This document shows positions 10,153 through 18,337 of a stretch of DNA of 64,000 nt, in pieces (positions within the stretch are counted from its first letter, which is position 1; each line of letters starts with the position of its first letter). The notes below the pieces were generated by a model, which saw only the letters and a program-made list of their open reading frames with translations, was not told the DNA's origin and searched no databases. Made by a program: the position numbers and the translations under genes. Location: assembly GCF_000585415.1 (NCBI RefSeq), contig NZ_KK073876.1:1795810-1859809 (forward strand), given 5' to 3'. The DNA is from Sphingomonas jaspsi DSM 18422 (GTDB lineage Bacteria; Pseudomonadota; Alphaproteobacteria; Sphingomonadales; Sphingomonadaceae).

Positions 10153-11334
10153 ATGTTCATCGGGTTCGTCGAAGCATTGCGCCGCGGGGGCATTCCCGCA
10201 TCGCTGAAGGAGCATCTGCTGCTGCTCGAAGCGATGGATGCGGATGTGATCGGCACCGATGCCGAGCAATTCTACTATCTCGCCCGTAGCGTGTTCGTGC
10301 ACGACGAGAGCCAGCTCGACCGCTTCGACCGCGTGTTCAGCGAAGTGTTCAGGGGCCTGATCTCACCCGCTGGCGAAGAGATTGCCGCCGAAATCCCCGA
10401 AGAATGGCTGAAACTGGTCGCCGAAGCCTATCTCACGCCCGAGCAGATGGCCGAGATCCAGAGCCTAGGCAGCTGGGAGGAAATCATGGAGACGCTGAAG
10501 AAGCGTCTCGAGGAACAGCAGGGCCGGCACGAGGGCGGCAACAAGTGGATCGGGACCGGCGGCACCTCCCCCTACGGCCATGGCGGCTACAATCCGGAGG
10601 GCATTCGCATCGGCGGACCGGGACGCCACGGCCGTGCGATCAAGGTGTGGGAGAAGCGCGAGTTCAAGGACCTCGACGGCGACAAGGAGCTTGGCACCCG
10701 CAACATCAAGGTGGCGCTGCGTCGACTGCGGCGCTTCGCCCGCGAAGGCGCGGCGGAAGAGCTCGACCTCGACGGCACGATCGACGGCACGGCGCGGCGC
10801 GGCTGGCTCGACGTCCGGATGCGCCCGGAGCGGCACAATGCGGTGAAGCTGTTGCTGTTCCTCGACATCGGCGGGTCGATGGACGGGCATGTGAAGGCGG
10901 CCGAAGAGCTGTTTTCCGCCTGTCGCAGCGAGTTCAAGCACCTCGAGCATTATTACTTCCACAATTGCATCTACGAAGGCGTGTGGAAGGACAATCGGTT
11001 GCGCCACCATGAACGCACGGCGACGTTCGACGTGCTCCACAAGTTCGATTCCAGCCACAAGCTGGTGATCGTCGGCGATGCGGCGATGAGTCCCTACGAG
11101 ATCACCCACGCGGGGGGGTCGATCGAACATTGGAACCAGGAGGCGGGCGCCGTGTGGCTGAAGCGGCTGACCGACCAGTATCGCTCTGCCGCCTGGATCA
11201 ACCCGACCGCCGAGGCTTATTGGGGCCACAGCGCGTCGACATCGATCCTCAAAAAGCTGATGAATGACCGCATGTATCCGCTGACGCTGGCCGGGCTTGA
11301 AGATGCGATGAAGGAACTCAGCCGCAAAAAGTGA
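10153..11334 (+). CDS. VWA domain protein, probable MoxR partner (CoxE-like)
   Basis: The 393-residue protein has an N-terminal helical part, a Gly-rich hinge (GTGGTSPYGHGGYNPEG, about 135-150), and a C-terminal von Willebrand A domain. The metal-site motif is D238-I-G-G-S242 instead of DxSxS, so one Ser ligand is Gly. The later Thr and Asp ligands appear to lie in the FDVLHKFDSSHKLVIVGDAAMSP region. Such proteins work with MoxR ATPases in maturing enzyme complexes, in this case presumably the one at 6561. No substrate operon is near. The start follows a short A/C-rich leader without a clear Shine-Dalgarno sequence, so the first ATG is accepted by default. Confidence 0.82.
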   Translation: MFIGFVEALRRGGIPASLKEHLLLLEAMDADVIGTDAEQFYYLARSVFVHDESQLDRFDRVFSEVFRGLISPAGEEIAAEIPEEWLKLVAEAYLTPEQMAEIQSLGSWEEIMETLKKRLEEQQGRHEGGNKWIGTGGTSPYGHGGYNPEGIRIGGPGRHGRAIKVWEKREFKDLDGDKELGTRNIKVALRRLRRFAREGAAEELDLDGTIDGTARRGWLDVRMRPERHNAVKLLLFLDIGGSMDGHVKAAEELFSACRSEFKHLEHYYFHNCIYEGVWKDNRLRHHERTATFDVLHKFDSSHKLVIVGDAAMSPYEITHAGGSIEHWNQEAGAVWLKRLTDQYRSAAWINPTAEAYWGHSASTSILKKLMNDRMYPLTLAGLEDAMKELSRKK

Positions 11335-11342
11335 TAAGTGCA

Positions 11343-11361
11343 GCCCGTCCGGGGGACAGGC
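11343..11361. repeat. single degenerate copy of the REP-like palindrome
   Basis: GTCCGGGGGAC at 11347-11357 is the reverse complement of the core of the tandem repeat at 8567-8641. Flanking GCC/GGC bases extend it with one mismatch. It lies just after the VWA gene stop, again a 3'-end location. Confidence 0.6.
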
Positions 11362-11456
11362 GAGCACATCACTCGTTTCGGCGCACGTCACGGAAACATC
11401 ATGCGCTTCAGCCATTTCTCTCTCGGGCACTTTGCCCGAGCAAAAGGAGGAGCGGC

Positions 11457-11882
11457 ATGAGTATTTTCGGCAAGATCAAGGACGCGATCTTCGGTCACAG
11501 GAAGGAAGCGGCCCCGACTGAGGGCGCCGCCCCCGCTCCCGCCAGCTGGGACGGACAGGACCCGCTGACCGACGAGGTCGCGATCGGCACCGGATCGACC
11601 GGCACCGCGACTGCGGCGCAACCGGTCGACGTCGAAAAGACGCTGGAATGGATTTCGAACGCGAAAGGCAACCCCGACCTCAACTGGCGGACGTCGATCG
11701 TCGACCTGATGAAGCTGCTCGACATCGATTCCAGTCTCGACCACCGCAAGGAACTGGCGACCGAGCTCGGCTACACCGGGGACAAGGACGGCAGCGCCGA
11801 GATGAATATCTGGCTGCACAAGGAAGTGATGCGCCAGCTTGCCGCCAACGGCGGGACGGTACCGGCCAGCCTGCTCGACTAA
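11457..11882 (+). CDS. DUF3597-type small protein
   Basis: The 141-residue protein opens with MSIFGKIKDAIFG, an amphipathic helix that could lie on a membrane. An Ala/Pro/Thr-rich linker follows at about residues 18-55. It ends in a conserved-looking globular domain (VDVEKTLEWI, LNWRTSIVDLMKLLDIDSSLDHRKELATELGY). This matches DUF3597, a family distantly related to LysM-type proteins by annotation only, and its role is unknown. The start is secure: AAGGAGG at 11444-11450 stands six bases ahead of ATG 11457. A hairpin at 11422-11440 ends just upstream of that Shine-Dalgarno sequence, so the leader may influence translation. Confidence 0.8.
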   Translation: MSIFGKIKDAIFGHRKEAAPTEGAAPAPASWDGQDPLTDEVAIGTGSTGTATAAQPVDVEKTLEWISNAKGNPDLNWRTSIVDLMKLLDIDSSLDHRKELATELGYTGDKDGSAEMNIWLHKEVMRQLAANGGTVPASLLD

Positions 11883-11909
11883 TCGGCTGCAATCAGGTGC
11901 GCGCGGCGG

Positions 11910-12905
11910 TCAATAATCGTCGATGGCTTCGAACATGGCCGTGATCGCCGCCCGCTCCTCGCCGCTCAGTTCGGGTTTCCAAACGTCGAAGATCAGGACG
12001 ATACGGTCATGATGGCTGTCGTTCCTGGCTTCATGCAGGACGCTGTCGTCGAAAATGGTCAGTTTTCCGACCGTCCAGGGACGACTTTCGCCGCCGACGG
12101 TGAAGCGGCAATTGTCGGGAACGATCAGTGGCAGGTGGCAGATCAGCCGCGCATTCATCATCCCGTGATGCGGAGGAATGTGCGCGCCAGCGGCAAGCCG
12201 TGAGAACAGGATGTTGGGCGAACGGGTGCCGATCCGGCATAGGTCCGCGTCCTGCATCGCGTTCATGGTTGCCGGAAACCTCGACGCCGCTGCGGTCGGC
12301 TGTCCTTTTTCGAACAGCTGCAGGACGCTCCAGCGAGGGTTGTCGTGGAGGCCGTGGAACTCGGTACGCGGACGGTTCTTTTCCGACACGAGATAGGGTG
12401 AGAATTCGGCTCCAAGCGACATTTCCCGCTGGATTTCGGCGGAAATGGCCGGCGTGGCCGCTTCGATCGCGGCCGCCCATGCGAAATCGGAGGGGTCATA
12501 GTAACGTTTCTCGAGCAGGCCGGGATAGTAGAAGCTTGTCGGACGCTGCAGGTCGAGGTCGACGGCCACCCGGCCGTTGAGGATGTCTAGTGCCTGCTGG
12601 AAGCGATGTGGGCGCGATCCTTCGGGAAAGCCGGCACGGGCCAGCGCCTCTTCTTGATGCTGTCGGAACAGGTCGTTGGCCAGGGCAAGCTCGGCCTGTG
12701 CGCGTTCGATCGCGGGTCGGAGGCTCGCCGGCAAGGGCTGGGCAGCAGCAGCGGCCTTCAGGGCGGATTTGAAATAAGCGGCCGCGCCACGCTGATCGCC
12801 CGCAGCCAGCATAAGGGCGCCCTTCGCGACGAGAGCTTCTACGTCCTGCCCGTCGCGCGACAGGCGAGCCTCGACGTCGGCTGCGGAAAGCTGGTCAGCC
12901 GCCAT
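11910..12905 (-). CDS. aspartyl/asparaginyl beta-hydroxylase domain protein with TPR-like N-terminus
   Basis: The 331-residue protein has a helical, TPR-like N-terminal half (DVEALVAKGALMLAAGDQRGAAAYF). A C-terminal Asp/Asn beta-hydroxylase domain of the cupin, Fe(II)/2-oxoglutarate type follows. Probable iron ligands are His in AHIPPHHG (about residue 242) and His in SVLHEARN (about 290), with Arg in HHDRIVLIFDVW binding 2-oxoglutarate. The substrate is unknown; bacterial relatives modify proteins or lipids. The chosen start ATG (12905) lies within the 3' end of the upstream muramidase gene, overlapping it by 11 bases. The open frame extends 88 codons further upstream, but that part is an antisense shadow. 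It is the last gene of a three-gene minus-strand operon. Confidence 0.85.
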   Translation of the reverse strand: MAADQLSAADVEARLSRDGQDVEALVAKGALMLAAGDQRGAAAYFKSALKAAAAAQPLPASLRPAIERAQAELALANDLFRQHQEEALARAGFPEGSRPHRFQQALDILNGRVAVDLDLQRPTSFYYPGLLEKRYYDPSDFAWAAAIEAATPAISAEIQREMSLGAEFSPYLVSEKNRPRTEFHGLHDNPRWSVLQLFEKGQPTAAASRFPATMNAMQDADLCRIGTRSPNILFSRLAAGAHIPPHHGMMNARLICHLPLIVPDNCRFTVGGESRPWTVGKLTIFDDSVLHEARNDSHHDRIVLIFDVWKPELSGEERAAITAMFEAIDDY

Positions 12906-14100
12906 AGAGCCAGTGGCTCCGGGTGCTTTCTGCCCACGCCGCCTCATCCGGTCCCGCCAGCGCGTCGAGGTCGCCCGCCTGCGCCCCCGCATCGTCGACC
13001 CATTCCCGCAATCCCGGTCCGCCGTTGATGACGTCGATGGCGAGTTTGTCGAAGACATATTCGTAAGGGAAATCGCGCCACAGAGCATAGTCGGGGTAGA
13101 GCGAGCGGATCGCCTTGAAGGCCAGCGCCTGCCAGCGCCACGGCTTGAACGCATGGTGATCGTAGGCATCGCCCTCGGCGTGGACCTGGACGCCGGCGCA
13201 GAGCATGTGGACGTGCTTGTGGAAGGTCGGTTCGAAATGGACCTCGCGCATGCGGCTGCCCTTGAGCCACTGCGGCGCGATGCGCTCCATTTGCGCCATC
13301 ACCGCGCGGGCGTCTATGTCGGGGGCGCCGAACAGCTCGAGCGGGCGGGTAGTGCCCCTGCCCTCGCTCAAGGTCGTGCCTTCCAGCATGACCGTCCCGG
13401 CATAGGCGCGGGCCATGTTGAGGTTGGGCGCGTTGGGCGACGGGTTGATCCAGAGGCGCTCGGTCGGCCAGCCAAAGCCGGGCGCGGCGTCGGGGTTGTA
13501 GCCCTCCATCTCGATCACCCGATAGTCGACGTCGAGGTTGAAGTGCCTGACGTACCAATGGCCCATTTCGCCCATGGTGAGGCCGTGGCGCATGACCATC
13601 GGCCCGGCGCCGACGAAGCTTTCCCAGCCCGGCAACAGCAGCGTGCCTTCAACCGGGCGGCCGGCGGGATTGGGGCGGTCGAGCACCCAAACCGACTTGC
13701 CATGCTTGGCCGCTTCCTCGAGCAGGTAAAGCAGCGTCGTAACGAAGGTGTAGATGCGGCAGCCAAGGTCCTGCAGGTCGAACAGGAAGACGTCGGCCGA
13801 CGACATCATCTGTGCCGTGGGGCGGCGCACCTCGCCATAAAGGCTGAACACCGGGATGCCGAGGCGGGGGTCCACCTCGTCCGGGGTTTCCATCATATTG
13901 TCCTGCTTGTCGCCCTTCAGGCCATGCTGTGGGCCCATGGCGGCCGACAGGTTGACGCCATCTAGAGCAGCGAGGGCGTCGAGGCTGTGGACGAGGTCGC
14001 GGGTGACCGAGGCCGGGTGCGCCAGCAGGCACACGCGCTTGCCCGCCAGCGGGGCGCGTAGCGCCTTGTCTTCGAGCAGGCGTTCAATCCCCAGCTTCAT
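12895..14100 (-). CDS. namZ: exo-beta-N-acetylmuramidase family protein (DUF1343, GH171)
   Basis: The 401-residue protein matches the DUF1343 family, whose Bacillus member NamZ removes terminal MurNAc from peptidoglycan glycans. Recognisable stretches are LLAHPASVT, GPQHGLKGDKQDNM, VFSLYGEVRRP, FDLQDLGCRIYTF and VLDRPNPAGR. LWINPSPNAPNL and LSEGRGTTRPLELFG follow further along. There is no signal peptide, so the enzyme seems to act in the cytoplasm, on imported or recycled fragments. That differs from the secreted Bacillus enzyme. It overlaps the DOMON-like gene by four bases (ATGA) and the hydroxylase by eleven. The amgK-murU pair at 37673-39423 could use the MurNAc it releases. Confidence 0.86.
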   Translation of the reverse strand: MKLGIERLLEDKALRAPLAGKRVCLLAHPASVTRDLVHSLDALAALDGVNLSAAMGPQHGLKGDKQDNMMETPDEVDPRLGIPVFSLYGEVRRPTAQMMSSADVFLFDLQDLGCRIYTFVTTLLYLLEEAAKHGKSVWVLDRPNPAGRPVEGTLLLPGWESFVGAGPMVMRHGLTMGEMGHWYVRHFNLDVDYRVIEMEGYNPDAAPGFGWPTERLWINPSPNAPNLNMARAYAGTVMLEGTTLSEGRGTTRPLELFGAPDIDARAVMAQMERIAPQWLKGSRMREVHFEPTFHKHVHMLCAGVQVHAEGDAYDHHAFKPWRWQALAFKAIRSLYPDYALWRDFPYEYVFDKLAIDVINGGPGLREWVDDAGAQAGDLDALAGPDEAAWAESTRSHWLYGG

Positions 14101-14618
14101 TCGGCACTCACTCCATCGAACAACAGGTTGCGGACCGCATCCGCGTGGAAATCGGGCTTGCCCGGCGCGAATCCGGTCGACCAGTAGCGGATCTGCCCGT
14201 CGGCCTCCTCGATGACAGCGGTCAGGCCGACATGGGCGGGATTGGGAAGTTCAGCGTCAATCTTCGCTTCGAGCGTGAAGCCTTGGGAATCGCTGGTAAA
14301 GGCGATTTCGACCGACGCCTCGGCGTTGGCCATGCCTTCGCGGTATCCATCGAAGCGATAAGCAGCCCATTCGCCCGATGGCGACAGGTTGAACTCGAGA
14401 TAAGACGCCGCCTCGCCCGCCACAAACAGTTCGCAGCAGGTCGTGCGCCATAGGTTGTCGGCCCGGGCAGGCGTCGCGGGGGCCGGGATACGCAGCTTGG
14501 CCGGATCGCCATCGACCCGAAACCGCGCCACCGCCCCGCCAGGCACACGGCGAAGTTCGGCGTCGATCGACTGGACCGTGCCGGGCGGCGTATCGGGATG
14601 GCGGACGAGCAGCGTCAT
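14097..14618 (-). CDS. DOMON-like domain protein
   Basis: The protein has about 173 residues and a predicted all-beta character, without signal peptide or membrane segment. The central [34 protein letters not shown] and [18 protein letters not shown] resemble DOMON/CBM9-like domains that bind sugars or haem. Two adjacent cysteines (TCCELF) stand out. As first gene of the operon with namZ it may recognise glycan, but this is inferred from context only. I prefer ATG 14618; a TTG at 14642 would add eight residues. No clear Shine-Dalgarno sequence supports either. It is divergent from tyrS, with about 80 bases between them. Confidence 0.72.
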   Translation of the reverse strand: MTLLVRHPDTPPGTVQSIDAELRRVPGGAVARFRVDGDPAKLRIPAPATPARADNLWRTTCCELFVAGEAASYLEFNLSPSGEWAAYRFDGYREGMANAEASVEIAFTSDSQGFTLEAKIDAELPNPAHVGLTAVIEEADGQIRYWSTGFAPGKPDFHADAVRNLLFDGVSAE

Positions 14619-14701
14619 GGGTGGCCCGCTATCGCCCGCCAATCGGCCCCATGCAAGCGCCCACTTGGGCGAGACGCGATGGCCTGCTAAGGCCCCGCGC
14701 C

Positions 14702-15919
14702 ATGACGTTTTCCTCTTCGCTCCTAAAGCTGCTCGACGAGCGCGGTTACATCCACCAGGCTACCGATGGTGCGGGCCTCGACGCGCTGGCGTCGAAGGAG
14801 ATCGTGACCGGCTACATCGGCTTTGACGCCACGGCGCCGAGCCTTCATGTCGGCAGCCTGGTCCAGATCATGATGCTGCGCCGAATGCAGCAGGCGGGGC
14901 ATAAGCCGATCGTGCTAATGGGCGGCGGGACGACCAAGGTCGGCGATCCCAGCGGCAAGGACGAAAGCCGCAAGATGCTGAGCGAGGCGGACATCAACGC
15001 CAACATCGCGTCGATCCGTCGGGTGTTCGAGGCATTCCTCACCTTCGGCGATGGGCCGACGGACGCCGTTCTGGTCAACAATGACGATTGGCTGTCGAAG
15101 CTGGGCTATATCGAGCTGCTGCGCACCGTCGGGCCGCATTTCACCATCAACCGGATGATGACGTTCGATTCGGTCAAGCTGCGCCTCGACCGCGAACAGC
15201 CGCTGACTTTCCTGGAATTCAATTACATGATCCTCCAGGCCTATGACTTTCGCGAGCTGGCGCTGCGGCAGGGCTGCCGGTTGCAGCTCGGCGGGTCGGA
15301 CCAGTGGGGCAATATCGTCAACGGTATCGAACTCGCCCGCCGTATGGACGGCGCCGAGCTGTTTGGCGTCACGACGCCCCTCATCACCACGGCCGACGGC
15401 GGCAAGATGGGCAAGACCGCCAATGGCGCGGTGTGGCTGAATGCCGAGCAGCTGAGCCCGTACGATTATTGGCAATTCTGGCGGAATACGGCCGATGCCG
15501 ATGTGGTGAAGTTCCTGAAGCTGTTCACCGATCTGCCGCTGGAGCGGATTGCCGAGCTGGGCGCGCTGGAAGGACAGGCGATCAACGAGGCGAAGGTGGT
15601 GCTGGCCAATGAGGCCACCGCCCTGCTTCACGGTCGCCAGGCGGCGGAGGCAGCGGCGGAAACCGCACGCAAGACGTTCGAGGAAGGCGCGGCGGGCGGC
15701 GATTTGCCGACTGTGGCGGCGCCCGCCGAGGGGCTGGGCGTGGTCGCGGCGCTGGTGGCGCTGGGATTTGCGTCGTCGAACAAGGAAGCGCGGCGCGGGA
15801 TCGAACAGGGTGCGGTGCGGCTGAATGGCGAGAAGGTCGGCGATCCCCACGTAATGACGGAGGCGGGCGACAAGCTGAGCTTCGGCGCCAAGAAGCATGG
15901 GTTGGTCGTCGAAGGCTAA
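14702..15919 (+). CDS. tyrS: tyrosyl-tRNA synthetase
   Basis: TyrS charges tRNA-Tyr in the cytoplasm. The 405-residue class I synthetase has the HIGH-type motif HVGS at 49-52. Tyrosine-site residues lie around [11 protein letters not shown] and [11 protein letters not shown]. The KMSKS-type loop is KMGKT at 235-239. A C-terminal S4-like RNA-binding domain ends the protein ([22 protein letters not shown]). Gly and Thr in the signature loop are common in the bacterial enzyme, so activity is expected. The ATG at 14702 is chosen because the conserved protein begins there; in-frame codons up to 14621 are not part of the family. Its TAA shares bases with the recG stop on the other strand. Confidence 0.97.
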   Translation: MTFSSSLLKLLDERGYIHQATDGAGLDALASKEIVTGYIGFDATAPSLHVGSLVQIMMLRRMQQAGHKPIVLMGGGTTKVGDPSGKDESRKMLSEADINANIASIRRVFEAFLTFGDGPTDAVLVNNDDWLSKLGYIELLRTVGPHFTINRMMTFDSVKLRLDREQPLTFLEFNYMILQAYDFRELALRQGCRLQLGGSDQWGNIVNGIELARRMDGAELFGVTTPLITTADGGKMGKTANGAVWLNAEQLSPYDYWQFWRNTADADVVKFLKLFTDLPLERIAELGALEGQAINEAKVVLANEATALLHGRQAAEAAAETARKTFEEGAAGGDLPTVAAPAEGLGVVAALVALGFASSNKEARRGIEQGAVRLNGEKVGDPHVMTEAGDKLSFGAKKHGLVVEG

Positions 15920-17973
15920 CCGCTCCTGAGCAGCCCAACCGCCGCGTCGCGTTCGAAGAGGTAGAGGCAAAGGCGCGCGGCTTGGCCGCGTTCCGACGCC
16001 AGTCCGCCGTCGCGGTCGAGGAGCAGGCGGGCGTCACCCTGGGCGGCGGGGGCCAATTCGGCCACGTCTTCGGGGCTGGCGACGCGGAAGTTTTGTTCGC
16101 CTGACTGGCGGGTGCCCAAGATTTCGCCCGGGCCGCGCAGCTTCAGATCCTCCTCCGCGATGCGGAAGCCGTCGTTGGTCTCGCGCATCAGGGCAAGCCG
16201 CGCCCTGCCCGTCTCACTGAGCGTCGGCCCGCGCAGGAGGATGCAGCGGCTCGCCGCCGCGCCGCGTCCTACACGGCCCCGCAGCTGGTGAAGCTGGGCG
16301 AGGCCGAAGCGCTCGGCCCCTTCGACGATGATCAGCGAGGCGTTGGGGACGTCGACCCCCACTTCGATTACGGTGGTCGCGACCAGCACGCCGATGTCGC
16401 CGGCGGCGAATGACGTCATGACGGCGTCCTTTTCCGGCCCCTTCATCCGGCCGTGGACTAGGCCGACCTTGGTTTCCCCGAAGCGCTGGCGGAGGACGCG
16501 GGCGCGTTCTTCGGCGGCAGCGGCGTCTACCGCCTCGCTCTCCTCGACCAGCGGGCAAACCCAATAGGCCTGGCAACCGGCGGCGAGATGGCGGCCGAGG
16601 CCTTCGACGACATCACCCAATTTCTGGTCGCTGATCACCAGCGTTTCGATCGGGGTGCGACCCGGCGGCATCTCGTCGATCTGGCTGACATCCATTTCGC
16701 CATAATGAGTCAGCGTCAGGGTGCGCGGGATGGGCGTGGCGGTCATCGCCAGCAGGTGCGGCGGGCGTTCGGCCTTTTCGCTGAGCAACAGGCGCTGCGA
16801 GACGCCGAAGCGATGCTGTTCGTCGATGACGATCAGGCCGAGGCGCTGGTAGGCGACATGCTGCTGGAAGATGGCGTGGGTGCCGACGAGGATGTCGATG
16901 CTGCCGTCGGCGAGGCCCATCAGGACACTTTCGCGCGCCCGGCCCTTCTCGCGGCCGGTGAGGATGGCGACCGAGACGCCGATGGGTTCGCACTGACGCT
17001 GGAGGGTCGCGAAATGCTGGCGGGCGAGGATTTCGGTCGGCGCCAGCATCGCCGCCTGTGCGCCGGCTTCGACCGCTTCGAGCATCGAGAGGAGCGCGAC
17101 CAGCGTCTTGCCCGATCCAACGTCGCCTTGCAGCAGGCGCAGCATCGGCTTGTCCTGCGCCATGTCGCCGCGGATTTCCTCGACCACGCGGCGCTGGGCG
17201 CCGGTCAACTGGTAGGGCAGCTTGAGCGCGCCCGTGAGGCGCCCATTGCCCTGCAGCGGCACCCCGCGCTTCCGCCGCGCTACCTGGCGCAGCAGCATCA
17301 GGGCGAGCTGGTTGGCGAAAATCTCGTCATAAGCGAGGCGCTTGCGGGCCGAGGTTGCGAGCGGGTCACTATGCGCTTCGGCCAGCGCGGATCGCCATGC
17401 AGGCCAGTGGTTCTTCGCGAGCAGCGACGGTTCGATCCACTCGGGCAAGTCCGGCGCACGCTCCAGCGCGGCCAGCGCCAATTCGCGCATGCGCTTGTTG
17501 GCGATGCCTTCGGTGAGGCCATAGACCGGCTCGCGGATGGCGATGTCGCCTGCTTTGTCAGTCTCGATCACCTCAGGATGGACGATTTGCAACTGGTCGC
17601 CCCATGCGTCGAGCTTGCCAATGACGGTGCGGCGCTCGCCTAGCGGCAGCTGCTTCTTTGCCCAGGCCGAATTGTTGAAAAAGGTCAGCGTTACCGTATT
17701 TTGCGTGGCGTCGCTGGCATAAATCCTGAGCGGCGCCCGGCCCGCCCCGGCTCGCAGGTCGAACGGCACGACCTCGAGGATGACCATCCGCCCGGTCAGC
17801 GCATGGCTGACGCTGTCGACCCGCATTCGCTCGATCATGCCGGTCGGCAGATGATAGGCCAGATCGACCGCCCGGGTGAGGTCGAGGCGCGCCAACGCCT
17901 TGGCGATGCCCGGCCCGACGCCCTTCAGCGCTTCCACTTCGGCGAACAGGGGATTGAGAATATCGGGCCGCAT
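15916..17973 (-). CDS. recG: ATP-dependent DNA helicase RecG
   Basis: RecG remodels stalled replication forks and branch-migrates Holliday junctions. The 685-residue protein has an N-terminal wedge domain with OB fold (about 1-180). Superfamily 2 helicase motifs follow: Walker [45 protein letters not shown] and [10 protein letters not shown] take ATG 17973 ([10 protein letters not shown]); a GTG two codons earlier is the other option. It is convergent with tyrS, and the stop codons overlap within four bases (CTAA). The sdhE-mfd unit starts about 100 bases beyond its 5' end on the other strand, so the promoters are divergent. Confidence 0.97.
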   Translation of the reverse strand: MRPDILNPLFAEVEALKGVGPGIAKALARLDLTRAVDLAYHLPTGMIERMRVDSVSHALTGRMVILEVVPFDLRAGAGRAPLRIYASDATQNTVTLTFFNNSAWAKKQLPLGERRTVIGKLDAWGDQLQIVHPEVIETDKAGDIAIREPVYGLTEGIANKRMRELALAALERAPDLPEWIEPSLLAKNHWPAWRSALAEAHSDPLATSARKRLAYDEIFANQLALMLLRQVARRKRGVPLQGNGRLTGALKLPYQLTGAQRRVVEEIRGDMAQDKPMLRLLQGDVGSGKTLVALLSMLEAVEAGAQAAMLAPTEILARQHFATLQRQCEPIGVSVAILTGREKGRARESVLMGLADGSIDILVGTHAIFQQHVAYQRLGLIVIDEQHRFGVSQRLLLSEKAERPPHLLAMTATPIPRTLTLTHYGEMDVSQIDEMPPGRTPIETLVISDQKLGDVVEGLGRHLAAGCQAYWVCPLVEESEAVDAAAAEERARVLRQRFGETKVGLVHGRMKGPEKDAVMTSFAAGDIGVLVATTVIEVGVDVPNASLIIVEGAERFGLAQLHQLRGRVGRGAAASRCILLRGPTLSETGRARLALMRETNDGFRIAEEDLKLRGPGEILGTRQSGEQNFRVASPEDVAELAPAAQGDARLLLDRDGGLASERGQAARLCLYLFERDAAVGLLRSG

Positions 17974-18076
17974 CGTCACCCCGACCCTAGCGCGGCGGAC
18001 GCCAACTGCCTACATGGTCCGCGTGGCACCTGCGGCGATTTTCGCCGGCGGGCTTATCGCTGTTGGAGAAGACATT

Positions 18077-18337
18077 TTGGACGACGTCCTTCGCGCCCTG
18101 AAATATCGCGCTTGGCACCGCGGCACGCGTGAGGCGGACATGATGATCGGCGGCTTCTTCGACGCGCACCATGCCGGCTGGGGACCGCACGAGCGGGCGC
18201 TGTTCGCCGCGCTGCTGACCGAGACCGACGTCGACATCATGGCCTGGGCCATCGGAACCCAGCCAGTGCCCGAACGCTATCAGGGAGCCATGATGGACGC
18301 CCTCCAGAAACTCGATTTCATCCGCATCGCCAAATGA
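18077..18337 (+). CDS. sdhE: succinate dehydrogenase assembly factor SdhE (FAD assembly)
   Basis: SdhE proteins help attach FAD to the flavoprotein subunit of succinate dehydrogenase. The predicted 86-residue product begins MDDVLRALKYRAWHRGTREADMMIGGFF, and R-A-W-HRGT-EAD-GGF is the family signature. I choose the TTG at 18077 because GGAGAA (18065-18070) is placed six bases ahead, and 86 residues is the normal family size. An ATG at 18014 would add a hydrophobic leader that the family lacks. The stop overlaps the mfd ATG by four bases, so the two genes are translationally coupled. A succinate dehydrogenase operon is not in the window. Confidence 0.85.
   Translation: MDDVLRALKYRAWHRGTREADMMIGGFFDAHHAGWGPHERALFAALLTETDVDIMAWAIGTQPVPERYQGAMMDALQKLDFIRIAK

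Noticed and set aside
12906..13169. Extended N-terminus for the Asp/Asn hydroxylase
   Set aside because: The extra 88 codons are Arg/Ser-rich and lie entirely over the namZ coding sequence in another frame, as for the upstream extensions of asd, trmD and the alpha/beta hydrolase.
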